In this document: positions 24,296 through 36,459 of the stretch, one piece after another
Layout: every line of letters begins with the position of its first letter
How positions within the stretch are numbered: the stretch's first letter is position 1
DNA from: Maratus speciosus
Taxonomy: Eukaryota > Arthropoda > Arachnida > Araneae > Salticidae
DNA length: 64,000 bases
Reading direction: 5' to 3'
Assembly (NCBI GenBank): GCA_963932465.1
Contig: OZ010800.1
Coordinates: 100,025,307-100,089,306 of the forward strand
Notes under the pieces: model-generated
What the model was told of the DNA's origin: nothing
What the model saw: the letters and a program-made list of their open reading frames with translations, nothing else
The model's database searches: none
Made by a program: the position numbers and the translations under genes

Positions 24296-25290
24296 TGGCC
24301 ATAAATCCAAGCATTATTAGAGCAATTCAAGAATTTACAGACAATCAAAAACAAAGATTATAATAGGCCAAATATTATCAAAAGGTTTTATAACAGATAA
24401 TGACTCAGACAGAGATTTTGTATCAACCCGAAACTTTTTTAAATTTATGTTGAAGAAGCATTGAAAATGTGGAAGGATAAATGCAGAGGAATGAGACTTA
24501 TTATGAATGGAGCGTCAATTTTTACTCTACAATTCACTGATGACCAAGTTAGAATTTCAAAAATAAAATAAAAATATTTAGAGTAAATGACAGTGAAAAT
24601 TAAGGAAGAATACGAGGAATAGGGACTTCACATGAACGTCAGCAAGGCCAAATACCTATGTATAGGAAAAAATGAGACAGAACTAAATCTAAATAATATC
24701 ATAAAAATAGAAAGATGAAAGCATTATAGATTGTTAGGTGTAAACATTAATAGAGAAGGAAGAGACTCACAGGAAATTAAATACAGAATTTTTCAGTGGA
24801 GAAAGGCTGTAAAACTATTAAATTTTATTTGGTGGAGTAAGGAGATATCTAGTAAAAGAAAGTATGATATGTACAACTTTATTGTAAAGAGCACATTGTT
24901 ATATGGAGCAGAAGGATGGAGAATTATGGAAAGAGAAATAAAGAAATTAGCGGCAGTAGAAATGGACACCTTAAGCAGATCGTGCAGGATATTAAGAATA
25001 GAAAGAATAAGAAATGACAAGTCAAGGAAATGGTGAATGTAAAGAGAAAATAAAGGGATGTTAGATGATATAAAAAAACAGCTAATCTGGCATGGTCATA
25101 TCAAAAGAATGAATGATGAAAAACTACCAAAAATCGCATTCAATTATGAAACAAACAAAAAAAAGGAAACGGGAAAGACCACAAAAGAACTGGATGGATG
25201 ATATTTCAAAGAATATGATAGAGATCTGGAAGCGGAATGGACCCTTGGCTGGAAAAAATGGAAAAAGACTTTTGTAGATTCCTCGGATGG
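24296..25290 (+). pseudogene. RTE/CR1-like LINE reverse transcriptase fragment
   Basis: Reading across frameshifts gives the 3' half of a non-LTR reverse transcriptase: GLRQ and INPKLF (about 24395-24435), EEALKMWKDKCRGM, then the catalytic motif as FTDDQV (about 24535) in place of FADD, LHMNVSKAKYLCIG (about 24628), then the long frame at 24731-25036 with LGVNINREG, LLYGAEGWRI and AVEMDTLSRSCRI, the thumb/connector block of arthropod endonuclease-RT LINEs. IWHGHIKRMNDEKLP follows near 25090. The endonuclease half is absent, consistent with 5' truncation. Several stops show it is dead. Clade assignment is by general resemblance only. Confidence 0.82.
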
Positions 25291-26189
25291 CGGCACCTGA
25301 CTCCAAAAACCGAATTTATGTATATTTTTTATGTTTCCTTTATTCACAACCAGGATTATGAATACCAATTTGGGGAAAGATTGTCTCCTGACAAACTGAA
25401 CACAAATTTAGATTTTTTATCTTTTTAAATTTTCGGAAATATTCAACATAAATGCAAACATGTACGTCAAATATAAAAGTTTTGCTAGGACACCTATATT
25501 ATTCTTTATATATGTAATAATCACTCGTATGTATAAGTCAACGGTAGGTAGTCGTAATTATAAAAAAGTATATAATGAAATGCTGAAGAGAGCGGTAAAC
25601 GTTGCTTTTTAACGTATATTAAGCCAAACAAAAGCCACTGAGAAATATTGAATTCCAGTGACTTTTTGAAATTATAAGCTCAAAGGTCTTAACAAAAAAA
25701 TAACACTCCGAGACCTAATTCTTCTAAAATAAATATTTTTTAGTGTCTGAAATAAGCGAATATAGCTAAAACTTTGTTTTCAAGACTAAATATTAATCTG
25801 ACATGTTATGTGCAAAATTCAACAATTAAGTCATGTCTTAATTGTTAATAGTTTTACATGTCTTGCGTAATGGTTATTTTTTAATAATAAAAAAATTATA
25901 CTTATTTTCATAGAAAATTTATCTTCTCAATGTAGAAATTACGCAGTATTTTTATTATGTTTTATTACTCTATGATAATAGTGTGTATTCCTTTTTAATA
26001 CAAAGCTTTTAAGGCTCATTTAATGATTTTTTAGCTATGAGACATACTCAAACCTAAGACAAGATGATATTGTTAAAATTTGTTAAAAATACTGTTCTTT
26101 AGAAATCCTAAATGATAATTTTAAAATTTAAAATTGATACCTTGGAACTAAAATAATTAGAAATTGTTTAAATGAAAACTGCTTTTTAT

Positions 26190-27425
26190 CTTTAAAGGCA
26201 ACAAAACGGAAAAATGAGTCAAATTCATCTCAGTTAACTGCATATTAAAAAAACAAACATATTTTTTGAAACATAATATACTTGGTTATTCTCAAGAATC
26301 ACTTTTTATCAAAATGATGTCATATTTTTCAGCATATCACTGAACGTCCGTTTATGGGATACAAAAAGAGATTAAATTTTAATAATAATAAAATAACCTA
26401 AACAGTAATACTAAAAAAATATATTCTAATATTATCTAAACATATAATACTTTTGTTAAAGCTAGACGGCGGAAGTTATAAATTGTATTTATTTTTATGA
26501 AATGTTTATTCATGTAAATATAATTTCATCTATATAAATGTTATTTTATGAAATTATATTATGAAATTTTATCTTTAAAGGCAACAAAACGGCAAAATGA
26601 GTCAAATTCATCTCATTTAACTGTATATAAAAAAAACCATATTTTTTGAAACATAATATACTTGGTTATTCTCAAGAATAATTTTTTATCAAAATGATGT
26701 CATATTTTTCAGCATATCACTGAACGTCCGTTTATGGGATACAAAAAGAGATTAAATTTTAATAATAATAAAATAACCTAAACAGTAATACTTAAAAAAA
26801 ATTATTCTAATATTAAATAAACATATAATACTTTTGAGCTAGACGGCGGAAGTTATAAATTGTATTTATTTTATGAAATGTTTATCTATGTAAATATAAT
26901 ATCATATATATAAATGTTATTTTATGAAATTATATTATGAAATTTTATTAAAAAATTATATTAATATTATCTAAACATATAATACTTTTGTTAAAGCTAG
27001 ACGGCGGAAGTTATAAATTGTATTTATTTTATGAAATGTTTATATATGTAAATATAATTTCATCTATATAAATGTTATTTTACGAAATTATATTATGAAA
27101 TTTTACCTTTAAAGGCAACAAAACGAAAAAATGAGTCAAATTCATCTCAGTTAACTGCATATTAAAAAAACAAACATATTTTTTGAAACATAGTATACTT
27201 GGTTATTCTCAAGAATCATTTTTTATCAAAATGATGTCATATTTTTCAGCATATCACTGAACGTCCGTTTATGGGATACAAAAAGAGATTAAATTTTAAT
27301 AATAATAAAATAACCTAAACAGTAATACTGAAAAAAAAAATTATTCTAATATTATCTAAACATATAATATTTTGTTAAAGGTAGACGGTGGAAGTTATAA
27401 ATTGTATTTATTTTATGAAATGTGG
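26190..27425 (+). repeat. tandem array of about 383-bp units
   Basis: TTTAAAGGCAACAAAACG starts at about 26191, 26574 and 27108; GAACGTCCGTTTATGGGATA recurs near 26342, 26724 and 27261; and the GACGGCGGAAGTTATAAATT block occurs four times, near 26464, 26841, 27000 and 27385 (one with a GACGGTGG variant). So there are three full units plus a partial duplicate of the right half (about 26946-27107). Units are very similar, which implies recent tandem duplication or ongoing homogenisation. No coding frame is shared. Confidence 0.85.
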
Positions 27426-29000
27426 CCGATTCAAAAAGCCACTTTAATTTCGGAACTACTCTTACATTTTCCTGTAATAGAGTCACGGATAAATGTCGTG
27501 CTTTTAAATTTAACGCAGTGATCCTTTCTTTCATTTTATCGAACAGATTTTTCGAGATTTCAAAGTTCAAACATTCTAAGATGTTAATTGGAAAGCAATG
27601 AAAATATTCAGACTATGAATCAAGAAACATTTTTTACAGAATAAAAATTAATTCTTCTATTATCAGTATAAAAAATTATACGTGAAGAAAAGAAAGGGAG
27701 GTGTTCTCAACCTTCTATAAAAAAGTGAATTTATTTAAAAAGATGTTTTTTGTAAAGATATTTTAGGCATAGCATAATTTAAATAAAAAAAAATAATAAT
27801 ATACATATATATACATTATTATTATTATTATTAGAAGGAAAAACTGCGTTTCAGTTATTTAAAAAAAAAAAATCATCTTTAGAAAATTAACAGCAAAATT
27901 TCTAAATAATGCTACTGAAAATTTTGTTATGACGCAATGCAAAAATTTTTACCACAATTATTATTGTTTTTACACTTGGGATGACCATTCTTGCCGAATG
28001 ACCGTATTTGGATGCTTGCTACTGGAACAGGCCTTATAATTTTCTACTTCTTAACGTCTATAAAAAGAACATGTCAGCATGGATGTTTGAATATGAATTT
28101 GGCTATTTAAGATTATGACTTATGAATACGAGTAAATTTCATCTGTTTTGTTTCTACTAGCTGAAGGATCTATTCTGTTAATCTATTTTTTTCTTACATG
28201 TATGGTGGGCGACGCAACCATTATGCAGTTACTTCAGTTTTACTTTAAAAGTTTTATTAATTTGTGTACAGTTGTAGTTACATTTAAAAATACTGTTTAA
28301 AGTTTTATTTACTTTTTCAAAATAGTTAAAATTGCTTAATATAAATATAAATTACTGATAATACGTTATGATTGCAGATTGTTTTTGAAAGTGATTATTT
28401 TTTCTAATTGATTTTGAATGTAAGACTGGCTCGTCGAAACCTACAAGATTTTATAGTGGGGGTGCAGTGGGGGTTTTGCCTGTCCCCCGTTGGTGAAAAA
28501 TAGGTTTTTCACCTGTGTAGTTTAAAATTTAACTGTTAATAATTCCAATGTTTGTGCTTATCGTTTTTAAAATGTTTACTATATACAAGTTGTTTCTAAT
28601 TTTTATATATTGTTATTGAATTTTTATATTTTTCCAATTTCTTATTTTGTTGAAGTATATGTACATAAACCCACTGCTCAAAACAATTAGGGAAGCACAT
28701 AGTTTTGACAAAATTGCGCAAATATTTATAACGTTAAGCAACGAAAAATAAAACATCCATAATTTAGTGTAGTGGAAAGCAGATGAAGAAAAGTTCACAT
28801 AATCATTAATGATTATGACGTCAAAAACTAGAAAAAGAAGACAATTGCAAAAATCGGGATTTTACAGAAACGTGTGTCTTAGTTGTAAAATTCAATTGCT
28901 CAGCTTGTGTTTTTATAACATTTTACTTGAAAATGTCACAACAATGTGATTTACCGGAATACATGACTTGGGTATTATAGAAAAAAAGCTTATCTACATA
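27426..29000. other. AT-rich DNA, no gene recognised
   Basis: An (ATT)n tract lies at about 27818-27832 and short A/T runs occur throughout. A small G-rich patch (GTGGGGGTGCAGTGGGGG and following) lies near 28456. I found no gene or recognised repeat. Confidence 0.45.
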
Positions 29001-29059
29001 GATTGCATCTTCATATTAAAAATAAACAGTGAATTGAAAGCATATATTCTTAAAAAAAA

Positions 29060-29290
29060 CCGCAATAATTCACATCCCGAACGCACGCAAGAATGTAACC
29101 AATCATATGCGCTTTCACAGTAATAGCAAGTCTTCGCAGAGGGAGACGTGGCAGAAACAGAAATCACCCATTCGTGGGCAGCCAACCTTGCGGTATAGGA
29201 GCTAAATGTCCACGAGGGAAAAAAACCCATATCCCCCATCCCACGAAACCCCCAGACACCGAAGCGGGCCCAGAGGCCTCAGCAGGATGG
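29060..29290 (-). other. GC-rich open patch of unknown nature
   Basis: This patch of about 230 bp is markedly more GC-rich than its surroundings, and most of it is open on the minus strand (28994-29239, 81 codons), with no recognisable domain. The contrast with the flanks suggests an insertion or part of a repeat such as an LTR leader or LINE 5' region. It is unassigned. Confidence 0.3.
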
Positions 29291-29929
29291 AAGACCCCTC
29301 TTTTTTGAAATTTCACTTAGGATGTAGTACAATCTTCTCACAAGAGATACCCAATGTTGCATAAGCTGGGCGAGCCCAAATTAAACAATGTTTTGAAACT
29401 TTGGATCTTTTATGTATGGATATTACAGATCATCAATCAGTTATTGTGAAAACTACTTGTGAGTAGAAAGAATATGATTTATTTAAAGTTTAATAGAAAT
29501 AGCTTAAAAGCTTGAAATCTTGAAGCCTGAAATTTAAAATTAGAAATTTAAAAAACTAATTCATCAAGGAGATTAGCATTAAATCTTAAAAAGTCATAGA
29601 AGTTTTGATAAATCTTAATAAATTCTTAATACAACTAAATAAGTAATCCATTTAGGATAAAATAGATAATTAAATCAATGAAAGAATTTGAAAAATATTT
29701 AAATTAGATATTAAACTTGCTGAATTTAATTATGTTCCTGAGTGATGACCTGTTAAACAAATTTGAGATATAGATCATTGATTATTATTAATTTTAGAGT
29801 TCTAAATTCGAAAGTCTTTGTATTTCACAGTTCATAAAGTTTGTTTCACAATTTTGAATCATTATATTTTACAGATCTAAGGATTATATTTCATAGTTCG
29901 TAGGCATTATTTTACAATCCAGAGCACTA

Positions 29930-30190
29930 TAAATTTGAAGATTTAATTCACAGTTTGAGGATTTAGATCACAGTTTGAAGATTTAGTCATATATTTCACT
30001 ATTTTGGATCAAAGATATTATATTTCTTTGCTCTTGGGCATTATTTTACTGAGCAAGGCACTACAGCTTTCTGTTTGAAGACATATTTTACAATTTGAAG
30101 ACACATTTCACAGTTTGAAGATTTGAAAACATATTTCACAGTTTTTAGACATACTTCATTTTTCACAGTTTTAAAATTTAAAGATTTGAC
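29930..30190 (-). repeat. degenerate minisatellite next to the LINE 3' end
   Basis: The words CACAGTTTGAAGATTTA and close variants (CAATTTGAAGACA, CAGTTTGAAGATTTG) recur about eight times at irregular spacing of 15-40 bp. It lies downstream of the LINE stop codon in LINE orientation, so it may be its 3' untranslated region. Confidence 0.5.
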
Positions 30191-30311
30191 GATTTTGTCA
30201 AAGTTCAGAAATTTAGTCTTTTTGCAAATCAAGATATTACTTAACTATTTTCTGAATAATCTTGGTTGTTTAAGGCATTTTATTATTTTCTATAATATTC
30301 TATGACACTGT

Positions 30312-32285
30312 TTATAAAATCTTTTTTATGAAGGAATAATGTTTATTGAGAATATTGTAGTTTACATTTAGCGCTGAAAAGTTTGCTGGATCCAGTAAAA
30401 TTTTTTGGAAGTTTTTCCTTAAGGTTTTGCTTTTATTGAATTTGAAATGATTAGGTAAAAGAGAGCAATTCCCAAAAATATAATGTTGTACTGTTCCTCT
30501 AGCTTTGGTGCAGGAGCACATGTCCGAATTTAATTTGCCGATTTTATGTAAAAATGCAGGAAAACTGCCATGGCCACTAATATAATAGACTGACGATCTT
30601 GAAATGCAGATAAATTCTTTGTTTACTTTATCTAGAATTTTGTATGTATCACGTCCTCTTTCTGAGTGTTTCCAGATGTCTTGCCAGTAAAGAATAATTG
30701 TCTCCCGTATATAATTTTTTATTATTGAATCTGGATATGGTATATATTGAATTTCATCGTAGTGGTCGTGTTTAATTGCGTTTTTAGCCAAGGTGTCTGC
30801 ACGTTCGTTCCCAACAGTTCCTATATGAGCTTTTGTCCATGCTATATTTATTAATTTTTGCGGGATTTTTTGAATTTCTGTATAAATCTGTCTTATGATT
30901 ATATTTCTTGGGAAAATAATTTTGAGGGCATCTAATGAAGATCTGCTGTCTGTCAATATAAGAACTGATGTGAATCCGGAGGTTGAAAACCATTCTATAG
31001 AATTTAATATTGCTTTAAGCTCTGCCTGATAGATTGAATTATGAGGATTTAGCCGTGCAGCACTATCATGGATAAAAGCATCGTTTAACATTACTGTAAA
31101 GGCACATGATGTCCCCTGCTCCATTAAAGAGCCATCTGTATATATCTTTAATTTGTGGTTACGAATCTGTGACTCCGTTATTTCTTCTATTATATTCAGG
31201 TTATTGATTTTGTAGTAATCCGGAAAATCAAACGTACTTTCCTTCAACATTAAATTATCCTTATTTATTTTCATTGATTGAATTATTAAATTTCTTTTTC
31301 CCATTTTTGTCTGGTATGCCATGAATTCATTCTGGATTTTCGTAATGATTGGTGGTATGCCTGTTAAAACATTTAATGCTTCGTGTGAGATACTTCTGTA
31401 GGTTTTGATGACACTCATTAAACTCATTCTTTGTATTGTCTTTAATGTTCTAATACCACGACTGTTTAAATTAGGGAACCAAATTTCATGTGCATACAAC
31501 ATTTGTCTTTCCACTACCGTCGTATACCACATCTTTTTTATTTTTGGATTAATTCCTTTCTGGTAATTTCCCAGAAATTTGAAGCTGGTCACGAACTGAG
31601 ATATTCTTGCCTTTAAGTCTTCTAAGTGAATTTGAAATTTTAATTTTTGGTCAAAGATAATTCCTAAGTATGGTAGTGATTTTTCAATTTTAATTGTTTT
31701 ATTTTTTAATTTAAAAATTGGATGTCTGTTATTTAATAGATTTCTTCCAAAGAGTATGGCTTTTGTTTTTTCTTGTGAGATGTTCAGGTTTAGCCTGTTA
31801 CAAATTTCTTCAAAACTTCGGATCTTATCGTTAGCATCTTTTTCCAAGCCTGTTCTTGTATTTCCCTTTACTAAGACCACGAAGTCATCTGCATAGACTA
31901 CTAGTTCAGGAAATTTTTTAAGTAGTTCCTTAATAATGAAATCTGCCACTATTAACCATAGAAGCGGGCCTAAGCATGAACCCTGCGGGCATCCCTTGAA
32001 ACTGCGAATCCACTGAATGAAATCAAATTTGTTTGCTCCAATTAATCTTTCACTTATATAGTTTATGAGTAAATTTTTTAAATATCTAGGTAGTTCTGAA
32101 TCTTCAATTAGTTCCGAGATCATATTCCAATCTATTGAATCAAAAGCTCCTTGGATATCAAATGATATTAGTCCTACATATTTATTTTGCTGGAGAAGTT
32201 CCATTATTTGATCTTTTACTGATTGTAATGCCGTTAGTGTGCTTCTCTTCTCTCTGAAGCCATGTTGCTGCACCACGAGATTAAA
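30312..32285 (-). CDS. LINE ORF2 fragment: reverse transcriptase and RNase H
   Basis: An uninterrupted frame of 654 codons encodes most of a non-LTR retrotransposon polymerase. RT motifs in order are HGFREKRSTLTAL, SFDIQGAFDSIDW (first catalytic Asp), GCPQGSCLGPLLW and VVYADDFVVL (catalytic Asp pair), residues about 5-135. An RNase H domain follows from about residue 380 (IYTDGSLMEQG, LILTDSRSSLDAL, WTKAHIGTVGNERADTLAK). A Cys/His tail (MCSCTKARGTVQHYIFGNC) is near residue 600. RT plus RNase H plus a CCHC tail fits the I/R1/LOA group. There is no ATG at the start; the frame is entered from a stop just upstream, and the endonuclease domain is missing, so the copy is 5'-truncated, typical of target-primed reverse transcription. 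All catalytic residues I can place are intact. Confidence 0.92.
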   Translation of the reverse strand, partial: FNLVVQQHGFREKRSTLTALQSVKDQIMELLQQNKYVGLISFDIQGAFDSIDWNMISELIEDSELPRYLKNLLINYISERLIGANKFDFIQWIRSFKGCPQGSCLGPLLWLIVADFIIKELLKKFPELVVYADDFVVLVKGNTRTGLEKDANDKIRSFEEICNRLNLNISQEKTKAILFGRNLLNNRHPIFKLKNKTIKIEKSLPYLGIIFDQKLKFQIHLEDLKARISQFVTSFKFLGNYQKGINPKIKKMWYTTVVERQMLYAHEIWFPNLNSRGIRTLKTIQRMSLMSVIKTYRSISHEALNVLTGIPPIITKIQNEFMAYQTKMGKRNLIIQSMKINKDNLMLKESTFDFPDYYKINNLNIIEEITESQIRNHKLKIYTDGSLMEQGTSCAFTVMLNDAFIHDSAARLNPHNSIYQAELKAILNSIEWFSTSGFTSVLILTDSRSSLDALKIIFPRNIIIRQIYTEIQKIPQKLINIAWTKAHIGTVGNERADTLAKNAIKHDHYDEIQYIPYPDSIIKNYIRETIILYWQDIWKHSERGRDTYKILDKVNKEFICISRSSVYYISGHGSFPAFLHKIGKLNSDMCSCTKARGTVQHYIFGNCSLLPNHFKFNKSKTLRKNFQKILLDPANFSALNVNYNILNKHYSFIKKIL

Positions 32286-32769
32286 TCAGATTTGCATAAT
32301 GTGTGATTCAGCAATGGAGAACATCAAAACATAAGTTCTCAATGGATAGGTTGTTTTATCTGATATTAAATTTCAATTATCGTGCTCAATACCTGCCATG
32401 CATCGTTATTTGTGATAATCAATAATTAGATTAGTCAAGAAATGTTGTTCTCTTCAAAAATTGTTCAGGATCACGTATTTTTTATTTTGAGTATTTTAAG
32501 TGTATCATATGCATATGATTTGTTTAATTGCAATTTATTTATTTATTTATTTAATTCATGTTTGTCATAATAAATAATCCAGTAAAATGTATATATATGT
32601 TTTATTATTCATATGTAATCTCTTTTAATATTAAATGATGGGTTAATAATTCTAATTCTTTATCTATTCCAAATACATAACGCAATGATCTTTTTTCGTA
32701 TTAAATATTTTTTACTATAATTCATCTGGTTAATATATATCTATCATGATTAACTTATCATATACAGGT
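32286..32769. other. AT-rich spacer
   Basis: A short (ATTT)n run lies near 32536-32552. Nothing else was recognised between the LINE and the Tc1 relic. Confidence 0.5.
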
Positions 32770-33760
32770 ATTATAGAGACAGTTGAATCTAGCGAAACAC
32801 TACGAAGTTTGGCGGGCTCTGTTGGCGTCGCATGAAGTGTCAATACAAGGCTTTGGAAACGATTCCAAGACATACGGAATACTAGGCATCGACAAGGGCA
32901 AGGTCTTCTTTGTGCTAGAACAGAAACTGACGACCACTACATCATGTTAACAGATCGACGAAACGGAACGGATAATAATACTCAGCTGCAAATGCAGTTG
33001 TTTTTCGCCAGAGGACGAAGAGTGTCTAGCCAAACAGTCCAAAATAGGCTTCATGTGGGTGGTCTCTATGCACGTACTCCAATGGTCTGTATTCCATTGA
33101 CCTCAAGCTACTGTGCGGCCCAAAGAAGGTGGGCAACTCAACTTCAAGTTATGAAGCAGTGTTGTTGGAGTTGAATTTCGTTTACAGGCAAGTCCCAATT
33201 CAGTCTGGATGTGAAATCCGATGTGTTTTGGCATGGAGTTAACGGGACACTTAAAATAATCCTATATTCGTTTTTGAACGATTACATTACAGACGAAGGG
33301 GTTTGATGATAAGGTTTGGAATCAGCATAGGTGGATGCACGAGCCTGCTTATCATTCGAGATGGCACTTGTGCGGTCCTAAGTTATACAGATGAAATACT
33401 AAGACCTGATGTCGTATTTTATGTTTCAGCAACTAGTGATTTCTTTTTTCCATGCATGATAATGTCAGACCACATACAACTCGTTTTGTGGAGAATATTC
33501 TTGAAGTTTAAATAATATAGCATATGGAATAGCCAACATGCTCTTCTGACCTTAATCCGATCGCGCTTGTGTGGGACACACTCGGACAACAGATTGCAGC
33601 GAGACTGAGGCCTCCTTTTATTGTCCGGGACCTGGAGACTGAATATTGTGAAGAACGGAACAGTACTCCTGAAAACTTATCGATAATATCATCAAATCTA
33701 AAGACAAAAGACTTTTTTCTGTTCAAAGGGACCACACACAATATTAAATACATAGTATCA
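32770..33760 (+). pseudogene. Tc1-like transposase relic
   Basis: Reading across frames yields a nearly full-length but broken Tc1-family transposase: a helix-turn-helix segment SVNTRLWKRFQD with the GRPR-type RHRQGQG (about 32840-32910); then RVSSQTVQNRLHVGGLYART and VCIPLTSSYCAAQRRWA (about 33020-33140); FTGKSQFSL, where the family normally has FTDESRF with the first catalytic Asp (about 33180); GISIGGCTSLLIIRDGT and YTDEILRPDVVFYV (33318-33430); and LIRSRLCGTH/VWDTLGQQIAARLRPP near 33550-33620. The catalytic Asp is lost and several frameshifts exist. No inverted repeats were identified around it. Confidence 0.88.
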
Positions 33761-33997
33761 TTCCTAAACCGTACATTTTTTGGTCATTTACATTTAATCA
33801 AATTATTCCCAAAACAATCTTTTCACGTTCTACACATAATGTCAAAGAAATAACACTCTCTTGCATTTTTTAGCTCATTTTTCTGTATTGCGCATTGATA
33901 AACATGTTACGCTCAATTTTATGGCCATGCATGGCTCTCTCGCATTGGACTCTCCATATTTTTGCTTGTTCCCCAAAATTTTTTAAGCAGTAAATAT

Positions 33998-34150
33998 ACA
34001 GTATGCCCATTAAATCCCTTGCCACTGTCTTAACTTCGGAACGGCTGCTGCTATATTCATAAAAACGGGGTCTAGGTATAGTAAAGTAGCAATATGCTAC
34101 TGAAAGAAACCGCCTACTGCGCCACCTGGTAGAGAACTGCGGAGTTAGCA
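33998..34150. mobile_element. possible mariner-like transposon end fragment
   Basis: TATACAGTATGCCCATTAAA followed by TCCCTTGCCACTG, with GCGCCACCTGGTAGA near 34119, resembles the terminal region of mariner-type elements that begin TA-CAGGGTGTCCC. Only one end was seen. The assignment is by resemblance only. Confidence 0.35.
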
Positions 34151-34434
34151 TTTCTGTCTCTAAAACGGAAAGAGATAGGGCAAAAAGTAATCTACAAAGT
34201 TGTATAGGATCACCGAATTATTAAAATAAGACACCTTTTACACATTAATGTGAAGAATACAACGGTTAATAGCGGAGTTGTTTTTTCCTGATTTCCTACA
34301 TTGTGACGTGTCGAAACTTGAACGTAAGGTGATTACAATGCGGACGATCGTGAATCCAAATGTGAATTGCAGCTGACGGTGAGAAGTTTGAATATCTGAA
34401 CTGAAGGTATATAGTTTATAACTAGTTGTTTGTT

Positions 34435-35170
34435 AACACTTTCCAACAAAGTTGAAAAGTGTTTATGCATTCGGTTTGTCTGGCCGTCTCTACGCGCCCT
34501 AACTTCCGTAAATATACACGGGTCGTTCTGAAATTTTTCGATGTTAGTGACCTCTACCATAGCACGAACCCTATTTAAAATGAAGTTTGCTTCATGTTTA
34601 GTTCATTTACTGGGACAGTCAAAATTTTCCGTTACATGACGGCCTATGGGAAAAACCGTTTAAAATGATTTTTAATGATGTTACATGTTTTCAAACATAA
34701 TAAAATTGATATGCATATATCAAGTGCACTAAAATATGCATTCGGTAGAATATGCGGTGCAAAGAATAATTACTATTCATTTACAGGGCCACACAAAAGA
34801 ATTCCGTTACATAATGACATACGGGTGGAGTGACTTTTTTCCGGCGTTTTTTAATTATGTTAAATTATTTCATGTATAATGAAACTGATTACGTCACCGA
34901 GGTTTACTATAACTTATTTCATGTATAATACGAAGTGTATAGCATTTACAGGGGTACATAAAAGATTTCAGATACTATATTGTATCCGAAATACTGTACG
35001 GTAACGATGATTGCTAGAAATGCATTTTTAATTATGTTATATGTTTATGTTTCACTACCTTTATGCATTGTATATGGTACATACAAAAGAATTCGTAATG
35101 ATTATTGGGTTGATTGTAAATTGCTAAAATGTGGTTTTTAAATGAGTGATGCATTTTCAAGCTGAATTGC
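34435..35170 (-). repeat. RepB hairpin-ended satellite element, copy 1 (diverged)
   Basis: The end at 34435-34463 is a hairpin (AACACTTTCCAAC, loop, GTTGAAAAGTGTT), and the 54 bp at 34435-34488 are identical to the reverse complement of 44684-44737. Inward of it lie about three degenerate satellite units anchored by TTCATTTAC-GGG-ACA near 34604, 34778 and 34942, much diverged from the 155-bp array of copy 2. No coding capacity was seen. Confidence 0.75.
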
Positions 35171-35178
35171 ATTAGCAT

Positions 35179-36459
35179 TTGGCGTCCAAAAGTTAAGGTA
35201 CGGGGATTGCTTTTGATTGAACACTGCTTGTCGAATATCTACGAAAATTATTGGCAAATTGTTCTTGAACCTCTCGGATGTAAATAACATGTTTTCTTCA
35301 TATTTCTCGGTGAAGAATTAGTCAAGAGGACAATTGCACGCTAATAATAAATTTAATAATAAAATAATATTTGGGATCACCTATGTAACAGAAAATGCTG
35401 GAAATGGTTTGTCGCTGTCTTAAATAACTATTTGGGTCCTGTTCAATTTTTGTGTGCAATTGTGTAAGCTTCGCACTCATATTCGTGAAAATATTATTGT
35501 ATCTGTGAAAAATTCACAAGTTTTCGTTTATAGCATGCAGAGTTTTCAACCAAATTTAACACAACTTTTCGAAAACTTGACCAAGAATAGTAGCAACAGT
35601 ATACTGCAATTAAAACATGGATATATTGAATATTTGATGAGATATGGACATTTTTATGAAATAATTTTTAAAAGATTTCAAAATTTTTATTTCATAATTT
35701 GGTAGTCAGCTATTCTGGGCAACTTCTATAAAAAGTCCAGCTAAGTATTTTGAAAACTCAAAAAGGTATAGTGAGCTGACTGAAAAATTGTAGAAAATTC
35801 CTTATAATAAAGCTATTTTTAGAAATCAACTCACTATATCGCCCCTATCTTTGTGAATTTTCGCGATATTTGACTGGACTTTTATAGAAGTTGCCCAGAA
35901 TAGCTGACTACCAAATTATGAAATAAAAATTTTGAAATCTTCCTCGCATGCGCAGTTAAAAATTATTTGATAAAAATGTCCATTCCTCACCAAATATTCA
36001 AGTTATACATGTTTTTCTTGCAGTATACAGTTGCTACTATTCTTTGTCAAGTTTTCGGAAAGTTGTTTTAAATTTGGTTGAAAACGCCGTATGCTATAAA
36101 AAAAAAACTTGTGCATTTTTCATAGACACAATAACATCTTCACGAATATGAGTGCGAAGCTTACGCAATTGTACACAAAATTTGAGCAGGACCCAAATAG
36201 CCATTTAAGTCAGCGACAAAACATTTCCAGCGTTTTCTGTTACATAGGTGGTCGCAGATATTGTTTTATTATTAAATTTATTATTACCCCCCCCCCCAAT
36301 TATCCTCCCGGCTAAATCTTCACCGAGAAATATGAAATCAAACATGTTCTTTACATCCCAGAAGTTCAAGAACAATTCGCCAATAATTTTCGTAGATATT
36401 CGACAAGCAGTGTACAATCGAAAGCATCCAGTTCCTGTACCTTAACTTTTGTAGGCCAG
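35179..36459. mobile_element. giant palindromic fold-back element
   Basis: The left arm (35181 to about 35805) is the reverse complement of the right arm (about 35815 to 36457) almost throughout, with few indels. The outer end is CCAAAAGTTAAGGTAC and the centre is near 35810. Paired landmarks are GTGCGAAGCTTACGCAATTG at about 36153 with its partner near 35455, and GGGCAACTTCTATAAAA near 35727 with its partner near 35886. A C11 run interrupts the right arm at 36288-36298. The outer sequence with CACTGGCC resembles a Tc1/mariner-type TIR; a partial copy of the same end is at 45521. No gene was seen. Confidence 0.85.
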
